From Saccharomyces mikatae IFO 1815 (lineage: Eukaryota; Ascomycota; Saccharomycetes; Saccharomycetales; Saccharomycetaceae): 64,000 nt of DNA. The stretch lies in contig NC_079265.1 of assembly GCF_947241705.1 (NCBI RefSeq), positions 186,001-250,000 on the forward strand. The letters run 5' to 3'. Numbering within the stretch: the first letter of the stretch is position 1; each line of letters begins with the position of its first letter. Shown here one piece after another: positions 9,958 through 19,500 of this stretch. The notes under the pieces are model-generated. The model was not told the origin of the DNA. It did not search any database and was given only the letters and a program-made list of their open reading frames with translations. Position numbers and translations under genes: made by a program.

Positions 9958-11980
9958 TAGACCTTATAAGAATTTATTGTCCAATACCGTTAATAACGTA
10001 AGTTCAAATCCATACATTTATAAGAGGAACGAACACACGCACCTTATAAACAATGGATCTAAAACTTTTGAGGATATCTATTCTAGGACAAGAAGGGGTG
10101 ATGTGTTCAAAAACAAATTCACAGACAATAAAACGTGCTTCAGAATGGTCACATACATAAGCGATGACTTGTTAAATGAGATTCCAACTAGGGAAAGTGT
10201 AAAGGTTTATGAAGATACCAAACTTTTAACGGAAGGGGGCGAAGATGAAAAATTTAGGAAGAATGCATTCAAAACAGAACCTTCCTTATTTCAAGGCTTC
10301 AAAACCTACCTACCCATGGCCGAACTTGCTATCGAGAATACTGAAAGATTAGACAATGACACGAATGGTATGAACAATGTAAAAAAAGTCTTACCCAGAA
10401 CAACTGAACGAGAAGATATGGTCAAGGAGCTACCCAATTTCCAAGATTCATTCCTCATACCTCCTGGAGTGGAAACGAAAAGAATAAGCTCCTCTTATTC
10501 CCCTAGTGCGCTGAAAAGATTTTCTCAAACGCTTGTAAATAGTTTAGAGTTTTTAAATATTCAGGAAAATTCTACGTTATCTGAGGTAAAAGGCATCGAC
10601 TTTGACATTGAGCATCTCAGGCAAAAAAAAGAAACACTGCTGGGTAAAATTTCAAATATAAAGCAAAATCAATTACTTTTGGAAGACAATCTCAAACAGA
10701 TCGACGATAGGTTGGATTTCTTAGAAGAATACGGACTAGAGGAGGTCGGGGCTGGTAGCGAGGAAAATGTAGTGGTTAGTAACAAAAGTGAGGAAACTAC
10801 TTCCAAGAATGGTTCCAACAAAAATGAGGGTGACATCACAAAAACTATATCTTCAGAAACTTCTAATACACTCCCAAGGAGAAGACAACAATTTCGAGAC
10901 GATAACTCATCGATTAAACTAGGTGCCTTCTATAACAAATCCAAAAAAAGACACAGAAAAAGCTTTCCAACGTTTCAACAACTTCACGAACCAGGAACAA
11001 AAATGGGCTCAATAAATTCCACTCACGATGATTTTATTACTTGTTTGGATTTTGATGCACCCTTTGGCACCTTATGTACAGCCGGATATCTCGATCATAC
11101 AGTGAAGATTTGGGATTTATCGAAACAAACGCAAATCGGAGAATTAGCAGGGCATCTTGCTACGATTAATTGTATGCAGATTGATTGCGATTATGAAACT
11201 CTTGTTACCGGTGGTAGAGACGCAGCATTGAAATTGTGGAATTTGAACTTAGCTCAACAGCTTTACCAAGAAACACAAAATCCCACCTCTTTCACAAGTC
11301 ATATCGACTCTCCGTGTGTTTATACATTTGAGGCTCATACCGATGAGGTTACCGCATTGTCATTGGATCCTAGTTTCTTAGTAAGTGGTTCGCAGGATAG
11401 GACAATTAGACAATGGGATTTACGTTCTGGAAAATGTATGCAAACCATCGACTTGAGTTTTGCTAATGTCTTAACAGCAGCCACTAATGTCGATTTATCA
11501 AAGAGTACACTTCTTACTCAAAGAAGTGAGAGACCTAGTATAGGTGCACTGCAAAGTTTTGATGCAGCCTTAGCAACAGGTACAAAAGATGGTATTGTTA
11601 GGCTATGGGATTTAAGATCTGGTAAAGTGATCCGTACTTTGAAAGGACATACGGACGCCATAACGTCACTGAAATTTGGTTCCGAGTGCTTAGTCACTGG
11701 TTCATACGACAGGACAGTCAGAGTATGGGATTTGAGAACTGGATTGTTGAGCAAGTTTCATGCATACAGTGAACCAATCTTATCTTTAGATTTATGTCAA
11801 GAGAATGCTGCGGTCATAGTCGCAAATGAAACAGCTGTTCAGATATACGATAGCAACAAGGATGAAAGCTGGTCTTGCGTCGAACAAGGTAACGAAGTTA
11901 ACGTTACAGCCATTAAGTACAAAGAAAACTACATGGTTGAAGGCCGTGAGAGTGGAGATGTACATATTTGGGCGGTCTGA
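9842..11980 (+). CDS. MDV1: Mdv1, mitochondrial fission adaptor (WD40)
   Basis: Links the dynamin Dnm1 to the outer-membrane receptor Fis1 and so nucleates mitochondrial division. The 712-residue protein (714 in S. cerevisiae) has three visible parts: an N-terminal Fis1-binding region, a coiled coil at about residues 250-300 (heptads in HLRQKKETLLGKISNIKQNQ and onward), and a C-terminal beta-propeller from about 390 with repeated units ending in IWDL, LWNL, QWDL, LWDL and VWDL. GGRDAALK and SGSQDRTI are typical WD loop sequences. The start MSVNDQITHIGKTLS agrees with the yeast protein. The paralogue Caf4 is excluded by synteny and by length. An out-of-frame ATG lies 10 nt upstream. Confidence 0.97.
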   Translation: MSVNDQITHIGKTLSTTASAFLNYQKSSNSNTQDVLTNNRPYKNLLSNTVNNVSSNPYIYKRNEHTHLINNGSKTFEDIYSRTRRGDVFKNKFTDNKTCFRMVTYISDDLLNEIPTRESVKVYEDTKLLTEGGEDEKFRKNAFKTEPSLFQGFKTYLPMAELAIENTERLDNDTNGMNNVKKVLPRTTEREDMVKELPNFQDSFLIPPGVETKRISSSYSPSALKRFSQTLVNSLEFLNIQENSTLSEVKGIDFDIEHLRQKKETLLGKISNIKQNQLLLEDNLKQIDDRLDFLEEYGLEEVGAGSEENVVVSNKSEETTSKNGSNKNEGDITKTISSETSNTLPRRRQQFRDDNSSIKLGAFYNKSKKRHRKSFPTFQQLHEPGTKMGSINSTHDDFITCLDFDAPFGTLCTAGYLDHTVKIWDLSKQTQIGELAGHLATINCMQIDCDYETLVTGGRDAALKLWNLNLAQQLYQETQNPTSFTSHIDSPCVYTFEAHTDEVTALSLDPSFLVSGSQDRTIRQWDLRSGKCMQTIDLSFANVLTAATNVDLSKSTLLTQRSERPSIGALQSFDAALATGTKDGIVRLWDLRSGKVIRTLKGHTDAITSLKFGSECLVTGSYDRTVRVWDLRTGLLSKFHAYSEPILSLDLCQENAAVIVANETAVQIYDSNKDESWSCVEQGNEVNVTAIKYKENYMVEGRESGDVHIWAV

Positions 11981-12417
11981 TAGGCATTTTGCAATCAGCT
12001 TAACGCACTCAGAAAAAAGTCTAGTGCATATGTAAACAACTAATTGTTCAAATATATATATTTAAATATAAATATTCATCCAGAATGTAAATATCATAAA
12101 GCATCTATAACATTTATCATTGTCTAGTGTTGATTAATTGACATTGAGATGTGCTTTTGATATGGTATTGTTATATGTTAGCTAATAATACTAAACTTAC
12201 CCTATTTTTAGACAGTAAGAATTGTCGTTGTTAATGATAGTTGTCGAAGTGGCGACTTTTTCATACTCGGTAATTTGAAAAAAAAAAATGAATAATCTAG
12301 TACTAGACCTCAGCGTTACGAGACGTCAAGTGTTTCTGATATTGCACCGAAGATAAGGATCTAATCACATAATATTCAGTAGTGGCTGAATTAAGAAAAA
12401 ATATAGCCTGTGAAACA
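11981..12417. other. Intergenic region between MDV1 and CCT7
   Basis: 437 bp holding the MDV1 3' region and the CCT7 promoter. It includes A/T repeats (12050-12080) with an 11/11 match to the yeast ARS core WTTTAYRTTTW on the minus strand at 12063-12073. Such matches are expected several times per 64 kb by chance. A poly(A) tract lies near 12279. Confidence 0.5.
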
Positions 12418-14073
12418 ATGAATTTTGGAAGTCAAACACCCACAATTGTGGTTCTAAAAGAAGGAACAGACGCATCTCAAGGTAGAGGACAAATCATCTC
12501 TAATATCAATGCTTGCGTTGCAGTTCAAGAGGCATTGAAACCGACCTTAGGACCCTTAGGCTCTGATATCTTGATTGTGACATCAAATCAAAAGACTACA
12601 ATCTCTAACGATGGTGCCACGATCTTGAAATTATTGGACGTGGTACACCCCGCTGCTAAAACTTTGGTGGATATTTCTAGAGCTCAGGATGCTGAGGTTG
12701 GTGATGGGACAACTAGTGTGACGATTTTAGCTGGTGAGTTGATGAAGGAGGCCAAACCGTTTTTGGAGGAAGGCATTTCGTCTCATTTAATTATGAAGGG
12801 CTATAGGAAGGCTGTTTCTATGGCTGTCGAGAAGATAAACGAATTAGCTGTAGATATTACAACTGAAAAAAGCAGCGGCAGAGAACTACTTGAACGTTGT
12901 GCTAGAACTGCAATGTCGTCCAAGTTGATCCACAAAAATGCGGATTTTTTTGTTAAAATGTGTGTTGACGCTGTTCTATCCCTTGATAAAAACGACTTAG
13001 ATGACAAACTAATAGGTATTAAGAAAATTCCAGGTGGCGCTATGGAAGAATCCCTTTTCATCAACGGTGTGGCCTTCAAAAAGACGTTCTCATATGCTGG
13101 TTTTGAACAACAACCCAAAAAGTTTACCAATCCTAAAATTTTGAGTTTGAATGTAGAACTAGAGTTGAAAGCAGAAAAGGATAATGCTGAAGTACGTGTA
13201 GAACATGTTGAAGATTACCAGGCTATTGTAGATGCAGAATGGCAATTAATATTTGAAAAGTTAAGACAAGTGGAAAGAACAGGCGCAAATATCGTGTTAT
13301 CAAAATTACCCATTGGCGATTTAGCTACTCAATACTTTGCTGACCGAGACATCTTCTGTGCAGGTAGAGTGAGTGCAGACGATATGAATCGTGTCATCCA
13401 AGCAGTTGGCGGCTCTATACAGTCTACTACTTCTGATATAAAATCAGAGCATCTAGGTACTTGTGCCCTATTTGAAGAAATGCAGATCGGTTCTGAGCGT
13501 TATAATTTATTCCAAGGCTGCCCACAAGCTAAAACATGTACATTGTTATTAAGAGGAGGTGCTGAGCAAGTTATAGCAGAAGTGGAAAGATCGTTGCACG
13601 ATGCAATCATGATAGTTAAGAGAGCTCTACAAAATAAATTAATTGTTGCAGGTGGTGGTGCCACTGAAATGGAAGTATCTAAATGTTTAAGAGACTATTC
13701 AAAAACTATAGCTGGTAAGCAACAAATGATAATCAATGCCTTCGCCAAGGCTTTAGAAGTTATTCCAAGACAACTATGTGAAAATGCCGGGTTTGACGCA
13801 ATAGAAATACTAAATAAATTAAGATTGGCTCATAGCAAAGGTGAAAAATGGTACGGTGTTGACTTTGAAACAGAAAATATTGGTGACAACTTTGCCAAAT
13901 TCGTATGGGAACCAGCTTTAGTAAAAATCAATGCTTTAAACAGTGCCACAGAAGCTACTAATTTAATTTTATCTGTTGATGAAACAATTACGAATAAAGG
14001 AAGTGAAAGTGCTAATGCCGGTATGATGCCTCCTCAAGGGGCTGGAAGAGGGAGAGGTATGCCAATGCAATAA
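12418..14073 (+). CDS. CCT7: Chaperonin CCT/TRiC subunit eta
   Basis: One of eight subunits of the cytosolic chaperonin that folds actin, tubulin and many WD40 proteins. I start at the ATG at 12418 ([13 protein letters not shown]), which gives 551 residues, one more than S. cerevisiae (550). The extra residue is a final Gln after GRGMPM. A longer frame to 12382 would need a GTG start and is not accepted. Group II chaperonin motifs are present: [10 protein letters not shown] at 41-50, [11 protein letters not shown] at 63-73, the nucleotide-binding GDGTTS at 95-100, and the second ATP-binding region with [12 protein letters not shown] near residue 410. The C-terminal tail is Gly/Arg-rich. It converges with GZF3. 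The sequence is nearly identical to the S. cerevisiae protein as I recall it. Confidence 0.98.
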   Translation: MNFGSQTPTIVVLKEGTDASQGRGQIISNINACVAVQEALKPTLGPLGSDILIVTSNQKTTISNDGATILKLLDVVHPAAKTLVDISRAQDAEVGDGTTSVTILAGELMKEAKPFLEEGISSHLIMKGYRKAVSMAVEKINELAVDITTEKSSGRELLERCARTAMSSKLIHKNADFFVKMCVDAVLSLDKNDLDDKLIGIKKIPGGAMEESLFINGVAFKKTFSYAGFEQQPKKFTNPKILSLNVELELKAEKDNAEVRVEHVEDYQAIVDAEWQLIFEKLRQVERTGANIVLSKLPIGDLATQYFADRDIFCAGRVSADDMNRVIQAVGGSIQSTTSDIKSEHLGTCALFEEMQIGSERYNLFQGCPQAKTCTLLLRGGAEQVIAEVERSLHDAIMIVKRALQNKLIVAGGGATEMEVSKCLRDYSKTIAGKQQMIINAFAKALEVIPRQLCENAGFDAIEILNKLRLAHSKGEKWYGVDFETENIGDNFAKFVWEPALVKINALNSATEATNLILSVDETITNKGSESANAGMMPPQGAGRGRGMPMQ

Positions 14074-14444
14074 ACGCTTATAAAAACATGTGCTGCATAC
14101 ATATTGTTATTACTCTTCTAGCAGTAGCTTTAGCATTAAAAGTAATTTCTTCCGATCATAAATAAGTTAATACTGTATTGATAACTTCACTCTTTTTTTC
14201 TGTATAATATGTACCTTAAAGTAATTCTAGAACAAAAGAGAAATAAAATAATTGAGAAACAGTAATATCATTGGTGATCGTATTCGTTTTAGGGCTTCCT
14301 CCAACTGTGTTTTTATTCCTTGTGCAAGCTGTAATTTCTAGCTAATCGGCTCCTTACTTTGCAACCAATAACGTTACTCTATGTCTATGTAACCATATAT
14401 GTAATTATATCGTATCTAAAAATAATGCTGATGAAGAAAATGAT
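14074..14444. other. Convergent 3' region between CCT7 and GZF3
   Basis: 371 bp between two stops, A+T-rich, with T and A tracts suited to 3'-end formation. No RNA gene or repeat is seen. Confidence 0.6.
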
Positions 14445-16103
14445 CTACCCGCCTCTATTCCTTTCCTGTATTTCTGCCCTTTCTAAACGCTCTTCGAGGG
14501 CACGGCATTTTTCATCCAACTCGGTAATATGCCTCCTATATAAATCTGTGACAAGTTCTAACTCATTTATTCTGGTCTTTAGCTTTATTATTTCTTCCTC
14601 TTTGGGTAGCTTAGCGGACAAAGGTTCGTCTAAGGTTTTAACTGAATGGCCTTTTACCTTTCGTTCGGAGATGACATCAGAGCTGGAAATACCGTTTGAG
14701 ATCGCATCTGGATTTGCTGCCGACAAATAATGATGCTTAGAGGATTGTATCAACGGTATGAAATGGGATGGTGTGCCTTCATTTTTCACATTATTCTCTA
14801 CACGATCCTTTGACTCTAACATGTCGTTAATAGAGGCCATATGGAAGGATAAAGGGGTTGGGTCGATACGTTTGGCAGATAGTAAATCTGGAGAAGATAT
14901 TGTGGATCTGATTCGATTCGGTATCTCAGATGGGTTAGAGTCTGTCGTCCGCGATGAAGTTGGTGCGAGAGTTGCAGCTGTCGAGGTAATGCCATTGTTG
15001 CAATTAGATATTGTTTCACAGGCGTTATTTGATATCGAGCTACTGCTTAAACTGTTAAGGAGCATTGATAAGTGAGGTAATTGGGGAGAGTCCGTACCTA
15101 CTTTTGAGGTTACTGAATGTGGAGCATTGGGTGGAAAAGAGGATGCACTAAAATGTGGCCATTCTTTGATCAAAGCAGACTGATGAACAGAATTTGAATA
15201 ATCCTTAATGTCTGTAAAGCTTGGAAAGGTGAGTAATTTCTCCTGGTGCATAGCACCATCTTGTTTTGGTAGTTTTGGTTTCAGTCTCGGTCTTGAAGAA
15301 TCACCCGACATCAGCACTTCCAATCTTGTTGTTGACAAATGAGAACCAGTCTTTTCTTTTGAATCCGTTTTTGATTTTTTGGTTACCTTTACTGCAGATG
15401 ATGTTCTAAGGGAGGGCTGTGAGTTCTTTTTCTTTTTATCGTCATGTGCCGACTTTCCAGCTTTGCGATTAATTGACTCTAAATTATTTTCACCTTTCAG
15501 TTCTGCAAGCAATGTTTGATTCCGAAAGTTATCCAGACCGTGCGCATAATTTGTATTGCTTTTCCTGTTTCGAGATTTTATTACATCAGTTTTCAAACTA
15601 ATTGGTCTGGGTTTCCCATGAAGCTTCAGAAACAGACCGCATGCATTACAAAGAACAGCGCCATGTTCATCTCTTCTCCATAAAGGTGTTGTAGAAGTTG
15701 AACAGTTCCTACAAACTGGGACATTGACGTCATTCGAAATATTACTGTTGCCGCTGGTAACTGTTATTTGTCCATTATTCCTAACTTGGTTTCTGGATAA
15801 AATATGATGCATTGTGCTCATCTCTGGGCTTGAGTTTCCAGCACTAGAAGCGGAAAATGGCCTATCATCAGCCTTAAAATTCATATTATTGCTTATTGAT
15901 ATGCTTGCCTGCGGTTCACCTAATTTAATTGGCGATTTATGCTCGCTGGAAACAACTTCATAACCTAAAGGTGGCCATTTTCCGATATGCTCTTCTTCTT
16001 CGCTTTGATTCAAATTGCTAGCATCTTCACTCGAATTGGACTCGAATACATTATCTCGTTTTCTAATGTTATAGCTTCCAAGAGTTGTAGCCTGCAATGC
16101 CAT
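14445..16103 (-). CDS. GZF3: Gzf3, GATA zinc-finger repressor of nitrogen catabolic genes
   Basis: GATA factor (Gzf3/Deh1), a paralogue of Dal80, that represses nitrogen catabolite genes by competing at GATAAG sites. I start at the ATG at 16101-16103 ([21 protein letters not shown]), giving 552 residues against 551 in S. cerevisiae. The open frame extends 34 codons further but without similarity. The zinc finger has the pattern Cys-x2-Cys-x17-Cys-x2-Cys at residues 131-155 (CRNC to CNAC) with the core [10 protein letters not shown], followed by basic residues. The C-terminus (about 500-545) is a leucine-zipper-like coiled coil ([17 protein letters not shown]) for dimerisation with Dal80 or itself. 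The middle is Ser/Thr/Asn-rich and diverged. Three GATAAG sites upstream suggest GATA-factor control of the gene itself. Confidence 0.96.
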   Translation of the reverse strand: MALQATTLGSYNIRKRDNVFESNSSEDASNLNQSEEEEHIGKWPPLGYEVVSSEHKSPIKLGEPQASISISNNMNFKADDRPFSASSAGNSSPEMSTMHHILSRNQVRNNGQITVTSGNSNISNDVNVPVCRNCSTSTTPLWRRDEHGAVLCNACGLFLKLHGKPRPISLKTDVIKSRNRKSNTNYAHGLDNFRNQTLLAELKGENNLESINRKAGKSAHDDKKKKNSQPSLRTSSAVKVTKKSKTDSKEKTGSHLSTTRLEVLMSGDSSRPRLKPKLPKQDGAMHQEKLLTFPSFTDIKDYSNSVHQSALIKEWPHFSASSFPPNAPHSVTSKVGTDSPQLPHLSMLLNSLSSSSISNNACETISNCNNGITSTAATLAPTSSRTTDSNPSEIPNRIRSTISSPDLLSAKRIDPTPLSFHMASINDMLESKDRVENNVKNEGTPSHFIPLIQSSKHHYLSAANPDAISNGISSSDVISERKVKGHSVKTLDEPLSAKLPKEEEIIKLKTRINELELVTDLYRRHITELDEKCRALEERLERAEIQERNRGG

Positions 16104-16557
16104 AATACTGCCAGTAAGATGATAGGATACAGTACAAACACCCAATTGATGCTTGTATATCTTAAGTCTTGGCTGCAATGTTTTATAATATGTTCTTTTT
16201 CCCAACTACCTTATTATCAAGCACAAATCTTATTTTTCACTGATTAGGATTGATAAGCGCGATAAGCGAAGATAAGAAAATTTTCACTTTTGTTCGTCTA
16301 CCTACTTATTACTAAAAACCAACGATTCAGTAACTTAATAGTAATCACAATATACGAAGGAGGTAAGTTTACGTTATTATCCAAATCAACTTTAGTGTTC
16401 TATAATTTCGATATATAAAACAGAATACATTCTCCGAAGCAAACGCATACATGCTTGGTTAATGGCAACGCTTTTAATCGAACTATTTTGTTCAACACAC
16501 AATATTTTTACTTTACAAAAATTTACATACTATTTATACTTGACCTCTTTTCTCAAA
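16104..16557. other. Intergenic region downstream of UTP10 and upstream of GZF3
   Basis: 454 bp between two genes read leftward (the UTP10 stop is at 16558). It carries the GZF3 promoter with the GATA cluster. The right half is A+T-rich and presumably holds the UTP10 3' region. Nothing else is recognised. Confidence 0.6.
16252..16276 (+). promoter_or_regulatory. Triple GATAAG cluster upstream of GZF3
   Basis: GATAAG occurs three times in 25 bp (16252-16257, 16261-16266, 16271-16276), all in one orientation, about 150-170 bp before the GZF3 start. GATAAG is the binding site for Gln3, Gat1, Dal80 and Gzf3. This fits known nitrogen-catabolite and GATA-factor cross-regulation. Confidence 0.8.
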
Positions 16558-19500
16558 CTAGTCCAAATATCTATCAAAAGGTTCACCTAGAACATTTTCG
16601 ACAACCTTAACCAAACCAGTTCTAACTTCACGTTCAATTTCTTCATCATCATCTTCCAATAACTCGGCAATTACGGGAACAAGTTGTGGCAGAAGAACTA
16701 ACCAGCTTTCACCTATTTTAGAGTATATCAATTTCATAACCCTAACAGCCCATAGTTTTTCATTCGAAGAACAGGAAGCTTTCATGTGTTCAACAATCAA
16801 CTTATTCAAAATTTGGTTATGTTCATCAACGCCACTGTTATTAGAAGCTAGAGCCCCAATTGCTTTCACCAAATATTTTCCAATGGGGTTTTCAATATTG
16901 GACAATTGGTTGACCAAGGATACAGAAATTAACTCGAATCTGGACGTTGATTTCCAATATTCATCCCTGTCAAACTTCAGTGAAGAGGTTAAAGAGTTGA
17001 TTACTAAACGTCTCAGGTTTACATTTTCTATATCCTTGGCAACGAATCTCTTCAGTAGTATATCAGTAGGTTCTAACAAGTAAGTGAAGTAGGAGGTAAT
17101 AATACCTCTTAAGTTCTCTTGCAGCTTATTGAAAAACTTGAAGAATGCCAACAGCCTTTCTGCTTCAGTTATACCGGCATTTGTAACGCCTTCACCATCA
17201 AACGCCCATCTTACCAATAGAACAAATAGCGGTCTAAATACTTTGTCATTCATCTTTAAGACATATGCGTTCGCAATTTCATGGACAGATGCCTCTATCC
17301 TACTAATTGTATTATTATCGAAACTGGAAATCGACCTAAATTCGAATAAAGAGAGTAATAACTTGAAAAATACAGGTGACTGTGACGTCGCAGACTTCTT
17401 ATCAATATTCTCAACAGTAGATTCTAATGTACTCAAAAATAAACTGACGGCGACTGTATCATTCGATGTTGCTATTTCAGTGGACCATATTTTAAATAAG
17501 ACCTTCAAAACTTCTTTCAAATCAATATTTTCTATAATGAGTGAGATCACCGATATCCTAATGCTACTGTCAACTTCACGGGAAAAATAAATAATATGCA
17601 AAACGTCTAAGATATTTGACATCAAAAAGCTTGGAATACTTTTAATTAGACCTGCAAACAATAGCAGTATAGCAACTTGCAACTGCTCCTTTAGCGGGTT
17701 ACTATTATCTTCTAAAGAACCATCGAATATTTTGATAGAAGGAGGAACTATCTTTGGGTAAAATGCAATTGATTTGACGCCCAATACTTGTACACAATTA
17801 GTTATCAATGCCAGCGAGGATATCTTGACTTCCGTCATATCGGAACTGATCTTTTCAGTAGCTAAGGTGAGCGCTTGACTTAGTATAGAGCCATCAAGCT
17901 TACCGCCAAATTTGCTTATCAAAGCCGTCATTGTGTTCAATATTACCTGAGAAATAGCAACGGATTTAGACTCTAAAGGTATCCTGCCGAGCAAGGCCTT
18001 GAATACATTGTTTACAATAGGAATGGCCTCCGAGCCTTCCAATTCAAACTTGGATCCAATTACCAAAGTCAAGTGGTATCTGATATCTTCATTGCTGGAT
18101 GTACTGAGTAAGGGCAGTGCCGCGTTAACAAACTCGTCAACTGGTAAAATATTCAATACATTGCCAAGTACCTTGAACAAAATCTCCTTTATTTCACTAG
18201 TATGATCTGAGAATGATGTATCAGAGTCGGAGACTTCCTCGTCTTCTTGAGAAGTTATGGATGAAAAGGTTAATTCTACGGAATTGATAAAAAAAAGAAC
18301 ATTTTCTAAAAGAGTTCCAAATTCGTCCCTGATTTTCATAATTAGCTTCTCATCACTTGTTTCATCCAGAAGAACAGAGTAAACCTTTAATCTTAAGTTT
18401 TTCCTTACATCATAATAATCTTGATCTGTTTCCTCTGTTATTCTATTGATAAATTCAAAAGCATTATTGATGAATGCCAAAAATTCACCTTCAGAAAAAT
18501 TCAAAATACCATTAGAAAACAAAACACGAGACTCTAATGATTTCTTCTTTTCTGAAGATTTCATTGACAGTGTCAATAATTTGATAATATCGAGGAAATC
18601 GTTCAAACCGAATAACTGTTCACTGACATGTAGTTCAACAAGTAAAGCCTTAATAAATTCAATTAATGCTCTTGCGTCGCTAATTTTAAAGCTGACCAAA
18701 GCTGAAGAATACTGTTGCGCAATTAAGAAAAGGAAGGAACCCAACGATTTGACTGGACAAAGTGTTTTGATTAAAGTAGAAAACAATTTGACCCTCCTGT
18801 GTCTTGGAACGTGTTGTAAAGCCGTTGTGAAACTTAACAAAAGGAACTCCATTTCTTCCTTTTCGTTTTCTTTACTGTTTTTAACCAAGGCCGGAACAAC
18901 AGTTAATATGGTACGCTCGACAACTTTAGTAGTAAATTCATCATCTTGACGAATGCTATGGGCTCCCATGAAAGTAAAGATAGGCATCACAGAGTGTAGA
19001 ATGACTTCCGAGCTCAAGGTGGCAAGAGACCCAATTACAAGTAATAGTTTGTTTTGGACTTGAGGAGAAGCGGAATTTCTAATTGCGGACACCAGTATAT
19101 CTGCCCTTACGTTAGCCAGTTCTGTACACCCATGTTCCTTTAAGTATGTGATTGTGTTCACCATACAAGAAATTAAAGTTTCTTGGGCATATAAAACTGG
19201 TAATCCACCATCCTGATCAAGAGTTTCCAAATCTGATAATAATGAAAGTAGAGTGGATAGAAGCTTTTCAGATCCAACAGTTTTGTTTTTATCTAGTGCT
19301 TCCAGAATAATTGTTAATTTTCTCAAATGCAATTCCGCCAATTGCGAAACCTCCTCCTTCAAAAATGCGCTTTTGCTAGTTGATGAGCGCCTTCTCCTTC
19401 TTTTCGAGAATTCTTCTTGGTCCATTTCATTGCCGATGCTGTTTTGGTTTAGTATGGATACAAAAATCTCAGAATCAAGTGGTAATGACTGCAATACACC

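Noticed and set aside
12063-12073. Single perfect ARS core match downstream of MDV1
   Set aside because: One match in A+T-rich 3' sequence is expected by chance at this rate, and no supporting element was seen.
12382-12417. 12-codon N-terminal extension of CCT7
   Set aside because: It would need a GTG start; the ATG at 12418 gives the expected protein.
16104-16205. 34-codon N-terminal extension of GZF3
   Set aside because: It lacks similarity to the family, and the ATG at 16101-16103 gives the known length.
18446-18949. 167-codon and similar frames antisense to UTP10
   Set aside because: Long frames opposite a 5.3-kb gene are expected; they lack similarity to anything known.
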